In this document: positions 1-8,373 of the stretch, in pieces
How the letters are laid out: each line of letters opens with the position of its first letter
Numbering within the stretch: position 1 is the first letter of the stretch
Assembly: GCA_034696485.1 (NCBI GenBank)
Contig: JAQIWT010001614.1
Coordinates: forward strand, 1 to 10,128
Direction of reading: 5' to 3'
DNA length: 10,128 nucleotides
DNA from: Isohypsibius dastychi
Taxonomy: Eukaryota > Tardigrada > Eutardigrada > Parachela > Isohypsibiidae
The notes under the pieces: generated by a model
What the model was told of the DNA's origin: nothing
The model's database searches: none
The model's input: the letters and a program-made list of their open reading frames with translations, nothing else
Program-made: the position numbers and the translations under genes

Positions 1-812
1 AAAATAGCTATATGTTTTCATCTTATGTAAGATACTTATTCTTATTATTAGTTACATATCCATGCACCCAACAGATCCCACAAACAAGGAGGCACATATC
101 ATTACTGATGGATGTATACAGCAACGGCCAAGCTTCCCTGATCATAGTCTGGTCATCGGTTATTTTCTTAGAATATTTTTATGCAGCGCACAAATAATCA
201 TACGTTATATATGCAATTATTGGAGCAAGTTATATTCTGATGAGGTTAAGAATATGATCACAATAAGCAGCGGCCCTCGCAAGAATACTTTACTCTAATG
301 CGCGCGCGGTTATATCGCTCCCGATACATACAGCATACGGCTGATAAAAAGATATACCGGTTTTCCGCCGGAGGATCCGGTTATGAGGCAGATGTACTCA
401 CTGATATGTCGTGCGGGGGTTATGGCGAGGCGGGGTCTGCCATATTTTGTTATTTGTAAAAGGAAAAATACCCGCTCTCATAGCTGGAATTATTATCTAT
501 CGTCTTTGTGCACCATATAATAGCATCAGGATTTATATGAAGGTACTAACGAACATGGAATAAAAATCCCATTCAATGTACAATTTGAATATGTACAGGG
601 TTTAGATACGGGTACATTCATACATCATACCAAAACTCAACTCCATCTCGCACGTATATACTAGTATCGCCGCTTCTATTTGTGCGTCGGGCGTAAATTA
701 AATACCAAACTGGTACCAACACCTTAGCAAAGATCAGTATAATATAAATGCTGAAATCACCTGCGTAAACATGCGCGGATCCCTGATGAAGCGTTGATTT
801 GCGATACTGGCT

Positions 813-871
813 CATATATATAATATGCATACTAATGGCGATGGCGACCAATATATATATAATATGTACAC
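813..871 (+). repeat. Short direct duplication of an AT-rich motif
   Basis: Two copies of an alternating TA run followed by AATATG (813-832 and 849-871) flank a short stretch holding a doubled ATGGCG. This is simple sequence. It probably arose by slippage or local duplication and has no evident function. Confidence 0.5.
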
Positions 872-1306
872 GGCGGAGCGCATTTATACTTCTTACCCGC
901 CTCCTTATTATATTTTTATATATTCCACCGCGCTCTATTTATGCAATATTTTAAAAGTGAAAATTTCAGCAATTGCGCGACGTATCGGGCGTGGACGCGC
1001 GAAAAAACGACTTACAGGTTTTCGGATTTTGTCCACAGCTTCCTTTTCTACCGTAGATATGTTGGAGGGAGCGAACTTATACAGACTATTGAGCGCGCTG
1101 TGTATAAATTGTAGAGCCGATGCGTATAGATGTGTAAGAAAACTATAAGATTCGTCGGAAAAGCTGACAAGACAAAATAAGTTTATTATTTGGCCGAGCA
1201 CAAAACTTAGAGATGAGCCGTGTCGTATAGGGAAAACATTATAAGAAACAGACAAGGCGAGGAGGAGTGAGAGGGAGGGCGAAGGAGCGGTGGCCGCACA
1301 AGGGAA

Positions 1307-1396
1307 GCGAGGACAGCACGAAGGGTGTTGGCGGAAGGCACAGAAAGTAGAACCGATATGCGTAGGGAAGGGAATATGCAACGTAAACTATAGAAA
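1307..1396 (+). repeat. Dispersed repeat family 1, copy A (upstream of gene 1)
   Basis: A core at 1307-1332 matches 5197-5222 at all but one position. It is followed by a shared AGAAAGTAGA block (1342-1351 here, 5230-5239 in the other copy). A more diverged GTAGGGAA..AAT tail follows, ending in a GTAAA run. The copy sits about 90-180 bases before the gene 1 ATG, inside a GA-rich tract. The same orientation and matching order of blocks point to shared descent rather than chance. No terminal inverted repeats or target-site duplication were identified, so the element type is unknown. Confidence 0.75.
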
Positions 1397-1483
1397 CGGC
1401 ACTGCCTGACGCCATTTTTCAGAAACCACGTTGCCATTGTTTGGCTGGAAGAAAATAGCGGAACTTCTTCCAACACGGAGGAA

Positions 1484-3664
1484 ATGAAGCGAGCGGCTCC
1501 TTTGTCATCCGACGATACAAATGCGACTAGTAAGCGAGAAAAGTCTGAGAAGGACAGGCTTTTGAAACAGCTTGAAGCCTATCAAAATAAGTTAGTCAAA
1601 GCAATCTCTGAAGGGGATGCCCTGGAAGAAGCCCAGTTTTCTGCCCTTGTGGCTGATGTCAAGCTCCTGCTCGCCAGCATTGATGATGTTGCCCTGAACG
1701 ACGAGGCGAAGTCGCGAGCGCTATATACACAGCGTGATATCCAGGAAGCCCGAGGTCAAGCAGAGTATGATCGAAGCCAGCCTGCAAATAAGCAGAAAAT
1801 CGCTGATATGAAAACTGAGGAATTGGATAAGGCGAGTAATTCTGCTCTGGACGAGTTGTTTCGAAAAGCCGCGGAGGACGATTTGGCCAAGGTTCGCAGA
1901 GAGATCAATGGCCTCAAGTGGGACGAAGCGGCTGAGAGGGTGGAGATATTCGGAGGTAAACCCGAATCCGCGAGTGAGCTGGACAAGGTGAATTGGGCAC
2001 AGATTTCCGACCAAGTGTCATCTTTTTCGTTTAGGTTAAATCACATATTGGATGACGACGAGTCGCATCGCGAGGTTCTCGGAGCTCTTTACAAGCCAGG
2101 CTTAAAATGGCCAGTCGTTGTGGCGGGCGAAACACAGGAGAAGACCATCGACATGCGGCTATTATCTCGAAAGGTGTTTGATCCTTCGGGAGATGAACTC
2201 CGTCCTGCAGCCCGTGCTCTTAGCTCTCGGATTTTGGTTGGAATGGGGACTGTTGCACTTGTTGCGGTTCCAGGAATTGGAAAATCGAGTGCGTTAATTG
2301 ATCTTGGACGTGAGCATTACGTCATCTACATGCAGTCTTCGACACCAAGCGATCTTCCATACTTAGGCCCTATGGCTCGTCGGTCTCGCGAGTTTGACCG
2401 GAATTTCGTTTCGATGGTTCAGGAACTCAGAGATCGGCTGCTGATAGGTCATATGATGGCATCGATGACTCAAAATTGGAATGTCGCACACCATCGCGCT
2501 ATGATCGAGCTGGTAGCCCGCGTCCTGCAGCTTGTGAGATTGTTCCGGGAGCTTGGCGCAAACCTTAAACCTTGGGTGTTTGCGGTGCATCAACTTGCTG
2601 GACCACAGGCGTTTGTTGCTCGGGTAGTCAAGCTATTAAAAGATGTAGATGCAAGCTCATTGAACGACATCCTTGCTGCCGCCATGCAAGAGCTCGCCCC
2701 TATCTTTTCGGCTTCGTGTCGCTTCGTTGTGTCCATTGATGAGATTGATCTAGCGGTACACGAAATGAAAGAGCGTTTCGTTCGCCCCATCAAGCAGGGA
2801 GATCCGGCCGGCAAAACCAAAACCATGCCGCAGCTCACAGGAATTCTTTCGCCTCTCATCCGAGCAGTCAGCGATTTATCCTCGATCACGCTATGGTCTT
2901 TGGTTCTTGCTGGAACAGGGACATCGGAGAAGAGCGTGACCAACTTGGAGACAGATTTGGGCAAGCTTTCATTGAATAAGATCATTAAGGATGCACCTAC
3001 ATTTCCCTTGACTCAGGCGCCTGACCTCATCTGCCTCTTAGGTCGGCTCAATATCAGCGAGGAGCTTCAAGATCTGTTGGCTGCCGGACTCGAGCCTTCG
3101 CCCCTAAATCAGGCTCCGCGAGACTCTCCGGGGAATACGGTGGCGGAAAATGTCAAGCACCTGCTTGAGGACTACGTTTTCCCCGCCCGATTCCGCATGC
3201 TCTGTGCTGTGTTCGAGTGCATCAAACAAAATCTCAGCATCGGTGCGTCAAGTGACAGAATCTTGTTGGAAGCCATCCGCACATCTATTGAAGAGCACAA
3301 GAATGGGCTGAAAACCCTGTTGCGCGTTCGCTTGGATCTCGGACATCCCTACCGTATCCGCGACCCAGAGGATGTCAGCAAGTACCTAGCTTATTTGCTC
3401 AAAGTTGCCGTTTCAGTTAGGCTTTCGGGTGGACGCACTCCGACACTAATTTCGCCCATCATTACCGACACCAGCATTTCCGATCTTGCCCATCTTGGAA
3501 TCGCCACCTCAACTGTGACGAGCCAATCGGGAGACTATTTGACTTCACGCAACCCCTTCTCCGCGACAGATTCCGCATTCAGGATTTGCGAGCGCTTTGT
3601 CGTGGAGGTGCTGATGAAGCTTTCCGAAGACCCTGACTTCCTTCAGCGATCGCAGCGCTGCTAA
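1484..3664 (+). CDS. P-loop NTPase, Crinkler/RHS-like NTPase module
   Basis: This 726-residue intronless ORF encodes a probable nucleotide-binding ATPase. A Walker A motif lies at residues 261-268 (AVPGIGKS, lysine 267). A Walker B motif with an acidic pair (D419, E420) follows the hydrophobic strand at 414-418. A strand ending LVLAGTGTS (473-481) resembles a sensor-1 region. Downstream come PARFRM (567-572), a 'DLAHLGIA'-type segment (667-674) and a terminal 'FRICERFVVEVLM' segment. This order recalls the NTPase module of Crinkler and retrotransposon-hot-spot type proteins as I know them; that assignment is by eye. Residues 15-67 are charged and heptad-like, perhaps a coiled coil. No signal peptide, transmembrane segment, Crinkler LxLFLAK header or C-terminal nuclease/kinase domain is visible. 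The start has G at -3; the GGAGG two bases upstream is too close for a bacterial ribosome site. Localisation and substrate are unknown. A generic AAA+/STAND-like ATPase is the alternative. Confidence 0.75.
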   Translation: MKRAAPLSSDDTNATSKREKSEKDRLLKQLEAYQNKLVKAISEGDALEEAQFSALVADVKLLLASIDDVALNDEAKSRALYTQRDIQEARGQAEYDRSQPANKQKIADMKTEELDKASNSALDELFRKAAEDDLAKVRREINGLKWDEAAERVEIFGGKPESASELDKVNWAQISDQVSSFSFRLNHILDDDESHREVLGALYKPGLKWPVVVAGETQEKTIDMRLLSRKVFDPSGDELRPAARALSSRILVGMGTVALVAVPGIGKSSALIDLGREHYVIYMQSSTPSDLPYLGPMARRSREFDRNFVSMVQELRDRLLIGHMMASMTQNWNVAHHRAMIELVARVLQLVRLFRELGANLKPWVFAVHQLAGPQAFVARVVKLLKDVDASSLNDILAAAMQELAPIFSASCRFVVSIDEIDLAVHEMKERFVRPIKQGDPAGKTKTMPQLTGILSPLIRAVSDLSSITLWSLVLAGTGTSEKSVTNLETDLGKLSLNKIIKDAPTFPLTQAPDLICLLGRLNISEELQDLLAAGLEPSPLNQAPRDSPGNTVAENVKHLLEDYVFPARFRMLCAVFECIKQNLSIGASSDRILLEAIRTSIEEHKNGLKTLLRVRLDLGHPYRIRDPEDVSKYLAYLLKVAVSVRLSGGRTPTLISPIITDTSISDLAHLGIATSTVTSQSGDYLTSRNPFSATDSAFRICERFVVEVLMKLSEDPDFLQRSQRC

Positions 3665-3896
3665 TGCGCGCTAGTGCCATGCCCTGCAAACGGCAATAAG
3701 CCGCGAATCTTGGATCGTTCTTGGACACCAGAGTTGGTGACGATGCTTTATAAGATAAGGAGAAGCTGTGGAAAATGAAAAAGGCCATTGGAGTGTCCTA
3801 TCCGACAAAGAGTTGGGACGAATTCATGATGCTACGGTCAAGCGGAGAGTCAAGATCCAGCGCGACTTATTTTCATTGCGAGATCGGAGAGTGTAG
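3665..3896 (+). pseudogene. Possible decayed C-terminal extension of gene 1
   Basis: Directly after the gene 1 TAA the same frame stays open for 37 codons (3665-3775, TGA at 3776). It includes a segment reading DRSWTPELVTMLYKIR. The +1 frame then opens at 3759 and runs 45 codons to a TAG at 3894, including GHWSVLSDKELGRIHD and a basic KRRVKIQRD stretch. Read across one stop and one frame change, the two pieces look like a single helical, tryptophan-containing domain. It faintly resembles a Myb/SANT or trihelix DNA-binding fold. A competing ATG ORF (3775-3969, 64 codons) occupies the third frame and is less protein-like. This could be chance, a missed intron or a real remnant. The Myb idea is inference only. 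Confidence 0.3.
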
Positions 3897-4246
3897 CCTA
3901 TTGTTCGGTATAGGATTGTCTATGGATGTGACAGGAGAGGAAAGCATTCTAAAAGACATTGCGCAATAAGGTGCGTTTATTTACAGTAATTACTCGGCAT
4001 TGGTCGCTTATTATTAGGGGAGAATTCTCTCCGATTACAGTTAATGTATATGAAAAGGGTATTTTTGCACGACAAAGTCAGGTCAGAGTGATCAGTGGAA
4101 GACGATATTGTGATATGCGTTCAAAATATAATACTATATTTACAGGTTCGTCCAATTCCATCAAAACAAGTCGCGCTTTACAGCACATAAGCCAACCAAA
4201 TAGACAGGCGCTGGGGATCGAATACCTGCTAGACTGGGACTAAAAC
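3897..4246. other. Intergenic region between genes 1 and 2
   Basis: About 350 AT-rich bases with no supported gene. A 94-codon open stretch (3959-4243) begins at TTG rather than ATG and has no recognisable content. The gene 2 promoter is presumably here, but no clear core element was seen. Confidence 0.55.
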
Positions 4247-5248
4247 ATGGAGTCGAGTCCAACTTCGACAAGTAGCGCTCTAGCATCCGTGTCGAGCGGT
4301 GCTGCTGGGTTTTCTCCTCCGTCGGATGAGGCTGCAAGCGACCTTGAAGCGCAACCCCATCCAGCGTTCGGAGAGGGAATCGTGCAGCAGATGAAAGGGA
4401 GGCGCGTTTCTCCACGCTTTTGTTCGGAGCCGCACCGCCACCGTGCCCTCTTCTTCGAGTCTAACCGTGTGCCAGTTTATCCTCTACCTTGCGATGGCTG
4501 TAAAAGGTCGATCAAACCGGGGTTGCGATATTGGTCCTGTGAATCGTGCATCTATACGGAGTGCATAAAGTGCCACTGGGACTTTGTACGGTCCGAGAAC
4601 CCGGATATACGCCATGATGACTTCCAAGAGGAAAGCCTCCATGAACTGCGTCGAATGATGCGCCAGCAAGTGAATAACGTAGCTCATAGATTTTGGAGAA
4701 AGGAGAGGGTTTGCTGTGGGACGATTTCGATTTACGACGAGGAGGCCCTAGTGCCTGAGGGCATGCCTCTCGAGATTGTTGAATTCGTTGTTCGAATCGA
4801 AGCATGTTTAAATGTGCTGAACGATCACTTCGACAACGACCGACATAGAGCGGTCCGAGTCGCGGTCGAGGTGTTTGATCCGGCGCAGTTCTACCAAGTA
4901 AGCAGTTTCAGCGAATCCGACGTCAAATATTTGTGGATGGTTCTGGTTTGCATACCAGTTGTCGTCATGGGGACCATATTAACAATTGCGCGCCTCTTGA
5001 TCGCAATCGAGAAATGGTTATTGCTTTTGTCATCTGTGGCAATAATCACGATGCATGCGGCTGACACTAGATCCGGTGATCACACAAAGATTCGAAGCGA
5101 TGTTATGACTGCGACGGCAATCTTGGCGGTGGTTCAATCCTTGATCATCATAATCGCGCAGATATTCACCTTGGTTACCAGGGGGAGCAGAGGAGAGCGA
5201 GGACAGCACGAGGGGTGTTGGCTGAGCATAGAAAGTAGAGCTGCATGA
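4247..5248 (+). CDS. ZZ-like zinc-finger protein with C-terminal membrane helices
   Basis: This ORF encodes 333 residues. The start is well placed: A at -3, G at +4, and a stop (TAA, 4241) just upstream. Residues 1-35 are Ser/Ala/Pro-rich and probably disordered. A cysteine cluster follows: C82-x2-C85, C98-x2-C101, C106-x2-C109, with candidate ligands H123 and H132. The spacing and the 'GLRYWSC' segment match the ZZ-type zinc finger (the plant DC1 type is similar), a fold usually used for protein or peptide binding. Residues about 228-254, 257-271 and 287-310 are hydrophobic, giving two or three membrane passes near the C-terminus. No signal peptide is visible, so a tail-anchored-like topology with the finger in the cytosol is likely (inference). 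The last 20 or so residues and the stop are encoded by dispersed repeat copy B, so the native C-terminus may have been replaced. No catalytic RING or other enzyme domain was seen. The specific function is unknown. Confidence 0.75.
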   Translation: MESSPTSTSSALASVSSGAAGFSPPSDEAASDLEAQPHPAFGEGIVQQMKGRRVSPRFCSEPHRHRALFFESNRVPVYPLPCDGCKRSIKPGLRYWSCESCIYTECIKCHWDFVRSENPDIRHDDFQEESLHELRRMMRQQVNNVAHRFWRKERVCCGTISIYDEEALVPEGMPLEIVEFVVRIEACLNVLNDHFDNDRHRAVRVAVEVFDPAQFYQVSSFSESDVKYLWMVLVCIPVVVMGTILTIARLLIAIEKWLLLLSSVAIITMHAADTRSGDHTKIRSDVMTATAILAVVQSLIIIIAQIFTLVTRGSRGERGQHEGCWLSIESRAA

Positions 5249-5312
5249 TTCGTATGGAATACAATGTAAAAAATACCAGAAAATAGAGCTGATCTGTAGG
5301 GAATACAATGTC
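5185..5312 (+). repeat. Dispersed repeat family 1, copy B, with a partial internal duplication
   Basis: The core at 5197-5222 and the AGAAAGTAGA block at 5230-5239 match copy A at 1307-1351. The tail (TAGAGCTG..GTATGGAATACAATGTA, about 5235-5268) recurs in shorter form at about 5283-5312 as TAGAGCTGATCTGTAGGGAATACAATGT. The first half overlaps the end of gene 2 and provides its stop codon; the rest lies in the short spacer between convergent genes 2 and 3. Confidence 0.75.
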
Positions 5313-5429
5313 ATATATGTCTAGACCAACCGCACCTAAAGAAAATAGGGTGTGTCCGAATCTCCGGTTTCTCATTATCTTTTTGGATGACCTTTCCTGA
5401 TGTTCGATTGACCTTGCTCGAGAATTGTC
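5249..5429. other. Spacer between convergent genes 2 and 3
   Basis: About 180 bases between two convergent stops, half of it repeat copy B. Both transcripts must end in or near this spacer, so their 3' ends may overlap. No clear AATAAA is present on either strand. Confidence 0.5.
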
Positions 5430-7127
5430 TCAAACCTCGCTGATATCCGAATTGTGTAAATCTCGCAACCAGCGCTCTCTTGACTTTTTCGGAATAGCCT
5501 TTCTTGTATTGAGAAGGTCGGCTGGCATTAGGTTGTTTTGGACCGCAATGAGATCGTTGAGGAAGCGAATGACATCTTTCACAGGGCCTATGTGTAGACT
5601 TGCTTCCCCTGTGAGCGACGGGGCATCAGGCCCATAACTTAGCTTCGCGTTCAGAGATTGAATAAGAGTCATTCTGTTGTACTCATTGAAGCCTAGAAAC
5701 TCGATTAGGTTTGTCTTTGGCTCAAGAGATAAATAATGGCTGCTAACAATGAACCGTCGGCCTCTTTCACCGTTTTCGTCACCGAAATCCTCTTGCACTT
5801 TGTCCCAGGTGACCACCAAGGCAGCTGCGTTCATGATACTTGCTAAAGCCTCGTCTCGCTGAGATACTTCAGTAAGAGCCCAAGTGCAGTTGTATTCCCC
5901 TACTAACAATGCAGCGAATAGCCTTGCCACATTTAAATTCGTAATGTAAGTAATCGCACAAGGGTCAGCAGAAGAAGTTGCATTTTCTCTGGTCAATGTG
6001 ATCCAATCGTTTTCCGTAACCGTCGCAAACAGGGATTTGTAATTCCGGACAGTATGATTAAAAGCCGCTAACACTCGTGCCACTCGTTCGGCACGTTTCG
6101 TGTCTTGAGCTTGCTTTTTGAGGCCACTTTTGTCCATATAGATTGCGACTAGCATGGCGAGCACCAATGAAAATGCTGTGGTAGACGTTCCAGTATTAGT
6201 CAAAGCTGCAATCGCATTCGTACTATTGCCGTCACTGTTTACTAAGGTCAGGAAAACGGTATCCACGAGTAACACTGCGCTCATACTGAATAGAGTGTAA
6301 TCCAAGGTTCGAGCCTGATGAGCTTGACCATATTCTCGAATCCCTTTGTAAAGAGTGTCTGAATAAAGACAGTACGTGACCAGCAAGAACACTGTTGATC
6401 CGACAACAACAACGCCCACGCATACGGTAAAAACAATCGGAATTGTTACTGACGGAGTTCTCAAATATAGGTTCCAGATGCCAGCCAACATAATCCCCGA
6501 ACTTATCGTGCTGATAAGACCCGGTAGCACCAAGGATTCAAAGAATGCGGTGCCGGAATCATCGAGATCCCGGAACAACCTCTCGGAGAAGAAGAAGGTA
6601 CCCGTAAGGATTACTTGAACCATTCCGGCGATTACGTAGGGGAACGATGCTACGTTATCGAAGAGCGAAAGTAGGATTGCAACACTGGCGCCAGCAAGCA
6701 TCACCATATTCATTCGTTGGTCTGTGTAATCGTTTATCAATCCGATGGGAATCCCTAACGCTTGGACGTAATATGTGATAATTGATGATACATCAGCGCT
6801 CTGAGGGAACACCATCACGATAATGCTTGGAACAATCAAACAGGACACACTCATCACCCGGTAAAACATTCGAAACCAGCTTCGATAGGCCTCATTTCGT
6901 TTCTCTAGAAAGGACGTGGAGTTTATCGCTGGATAGAACTCATCAGGCAGCGAACTAATCCTCGTGTTTTCGTTATTTGGAACTCTACGATCGACTAAGG
7001 GAAATTTGAGGCTGAAATTATCATCCCCAGTTGCCATTTGTTGATGCTTTTCCACCCAATCTTTGAACTGTGCAACCGTTGTGAGAACGGCTGTGTTCGT
7101 CGTGTTCACCTCCTCGGGGGTTGCCAT
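5430..7127 (-). CDS. Polytopic membrane protein of unknown function
   Basis: This encodes 565 residues from the ATG at 7127, which has A at -3 and G at +4. The frame stays open 16 codons further upstream, but only to a TTG, so the ATG is preferred. Residues 1-85 are hydrophilic. About eight hydrophobic segments follow, near 89-107, 113-132, 139-156, 161-181, 197-220, 226-255, 276-296 and 313-331. A soluble C-terminal half (about 332-565) follows. It begins with a basic, charged stretch (DKSGLKKQAQDTKRAERVARV) and contains no recognised enzyme motif. Possible N-glycosylation sequons occur at N69, N301, N382 and N413. No signal peptide is apparent; the first helix probably acts as the anchor. 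I do not recognise the family. A transporter, channel or membrane sensor is possible, but none can be supported. The gene converges on gene 2 and is divergent from gene 4. Confidence 0.75.
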   Translation of the reverse strand: MATPEEVNTTNTAVLTTVAQFKDWVEKHQQMATGDDNFSLKFPLVDRRVPNNENTRISSLPDEFYPAINSTSFLEKRNEAYRSWFRMFYRVMSVSCLIVPSIIVMVFPQSADVSSIITYYVQALGIPIGLINDYTDQRMNMVMLAGASVAILLSLFDNVASFPYVIAGMVQVILTGTFFFSERLFRDLDDSGTAFFESLVLPGLISTISSGIMLAGIWNLYLRTPSVTIPIVFTVCVGVVVVGSTVFLLVTYCLYSDTLYKGIREYGQAHQARTLDYTLFSMSAVLLVDTVFLTLVNSDGNSTNAIAALTNTGTSTTAFSLVLAMLVAIYMDKSGLKKQAQDTKRAERVARVLAAFNHTVRNYKSLFATVTENDWITLTRENATSSADPCAITYITNLNVARLFAALLVGEYNCTWALTEVSQRDEALASIMNAAALVVTWDKVQEDFGDENGERGRRFIVSSHYLSLEPKTNLIEFLGFNEYNRMTLIQSLNAKLSYGPDAPSLTGEASLHIGPVKDVIRFLNDLIAVQNNLMPADLLNTRKAIPKKSRERWLRDLHNSDISEV

Positions 7128-7361
7128 TCTGCTCGGTGAATATGAGGTGCGTATGGAGTATATTGGCGATTTCAACCTGAAAGTGTATTAGTCGTATAAG
7201 ACCTGCAAATATTCTGGTGCAGTTTTCAGTGCCTTGATCACACTCAATAAGTGGGGTAATAAACACCTGTGGTAAAAGTTTTAAAAAATTAACAATTATG
7301 TCGATTTGTGATTATGTTTGAAGTTTGAAAGAACACCACAAGCTATTTCGTGAAAGATATC

Positions 7362-7580
7362 GCTATTATTTGCGACAAGATGATGGTTTTTATTTATGTC
7401 CATGTCTGTTGTGTTGCGTGTGTTGGTTTTCTTGTTCTTTTCTTCTCTCCACCGGACCGGTGATTATGAATCTTTTTACAGACATATTAGGTCAGCTCAG
7501 CAGTTTGGAAGTGTGCCCGTCGAAAGGAAAACAGCCATACAAAAAGTATTTCGCGCGTCATTTCGCGGCGGGAGCGTATA
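7362..7580 (+). repeat. Repeat family 2, unit AB copy 1
   Basis: It starts with a GCGACAAGATGATGGTTTTTAT block (about 7371-7392), which recurs at 8027-8055 with a small insertion. The part from 7393 to 7470 aligns with 8374-8460, sharing TGTGTTGGTTTTCTTGTTC and a GGTGATT end. The part from about 7485 to 7580 aligns with 8511-8605, sharing GCCCGTCG, AAGGAAAACA and CATACAAAA. Matching order and spacing show that the two stretches are copies of one element of about 200 bases. Function and class are unknown. Confidence 0.7.
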
Positions 7581-7811
7581 TCTGGATATATTAGGACGAT
7601 ATAGTACCGAGAATATATCGCATTACATTACATCGAATCAACTGCAATAATACTGAGTTTTATAGCAGTTAGCAGATTACCATTTTATATACTCGAACGT
7701 GGAACAGCGGCGCTCCTCGTTTTCCATTTCACCGCTTTCCCCTTTTATTCCCTGTCGATATCTTTTTTTTCTTTTCCACCTCCCGCGTCATCACGCCCAA
7801 ATTTATGAAAT

Positions 7812-7932
7812 GGAAAATGGATTATTTTCTTCGTTGCCACTCTCCGCCGCCAGCTGAGTTCTTTGGAATGTCAGTATCGATATTTGTATTGTTTAAAGTT
7901 GTATTATTTGAGCTTTGCCGAGTTGTGATATG
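7812..7932 (+). repeat. Repeat family 2, unit C copy 1
   Basis: Aligns with 8121-8245. Shared blocks in order are AAAATGG..ATTTT, TTCG-TGCCA, TTTGGAATGTCA, AGTATCGAT, GTATTATT and a TTTGAGC/TTAAGC end. Identity is moderate with several short gaps, so the copies are old. Confidence 0.6.
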
Positions 7933-8016
7933 TGAAGGAAGAACGTACAACAGGCTATAGTTATAAAATAGTGGTTCCGGAACCGGCTTGACCCCAACAG
8001 AGGGCAAACGTAGTTT

Positions 8017-8245
8017 GCTATTTATTGCGACAAGAAACAAGATGATGGTTTTTATGTTCAATTGGTTTCGTTTTCTTTTCTTCTATCCTCGATTCCTCGC
8101 GGATCGAATTTTTTTTCCCGAAAAATGGTAATTTTTTTCGCTGCCATTCCGGCGCCATACAATAACTGATGATTTGTTCTTTTTTGGAATGTCATTGCAT
8201 AGTATCGATTGGTATTATTATTATTATTTAAGCTGAGCGAAAGTG
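8017..8245 (+). repeat. Repeat family 2, shortened unit A followed by unit C copy 2
   Basis: The left part (8017-8100) repeats the GCGACAAG..GATGATGGTTTTTAT block and a shortened GGTTT-CTTTTCTTCT stretch of unit A. The right part (8121-8245) matches unit C at 7812-7932. The repeat pieces therefore run A-B-C-A'-C-A-B along the region, as expected for partial tandem duplication or nested insertion of one element. Confidence 0.6.
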
Positions 8246-8373
8246 TATTTTATAAATTATTCTCCCACTATAGAGACATATAGATATTGACACATTTTGA
8301 CACCTTGGACTTGAAAGTCGCTCACTTGCACACTTTAACATCTCCCCGCCTCTTAAACCTAACACAATTTATC

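Larger units (their letters stand above)
1..1483. other. Intergenic region upstream of the NTPase gene, no convincing gene
   Basis: No gene is supported here. Several short ORFs exist, but they are poor in protein-like composition, overlap one another on both strands or lack an ATG. The first 900 bases are AT-rich, with runs of alternating TA and small palindromes. A motif is duplicated at 813-832 and 849-871. From about 1247 to 1350 the plus strand becomes strongly GA-rich and contains a dispersed repeat copy (annotated separately). The 100-200 bases before 1484 should hold the gene 1 promoter, but I see no definite TATA box or initiator. Confidence 0.6.

Noticed and set aside
12-298. Two short overlapping ORFs at the left edge (61 and 78 codons), one with a hydrophobic N-terminus
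   Set aside because: Both are short and overlap each other in AT-rich sequence with no domain. The hydrophobic start is expected from T-rich DNA.
825-1148. 107-codon plus-strand ORF starting with ATG
   Set aside because: It begins inside the AT-rich duplicated simple sequence, has low-complexity Tyr/Ile content and overlaps a competing antisense frame. No domain seen.
935-1381. 148-codon minus-strand open frame whose second half reads like a protein
   Set aside because: Its first codon is TTG and no in-frame ATG follows. It overlaps another plausible frame on the plus strand (825-1148) and ends in the repeat and GA-rich tract. No family was recognised.
1472-1483. GGAGG just before the gene 1 ATG as a Shine-Dalgarno site, implying a bacterial origin
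   Set aside because: Only two bases separate it from the ATG, too close to work well, and the other three genes have no such motif. Gene spacing and repeats also fit a eukaryote better.
3775-3969. 64-codon ATG ORF after gene 1 as an independent small gene
   Set aside because: It overlaps a more protein-like frame at 3759-3896, has no recognisable feature and ends in AT-rich non-coding sequence. Chance is the simpler explanation.
7128-7175. Upstream extension of gene 3 by 16 codons
   Set aside because: The extension begins at TTG. The ATG at 7127 has a strong eukaryotic context (A at -3, G at +4).
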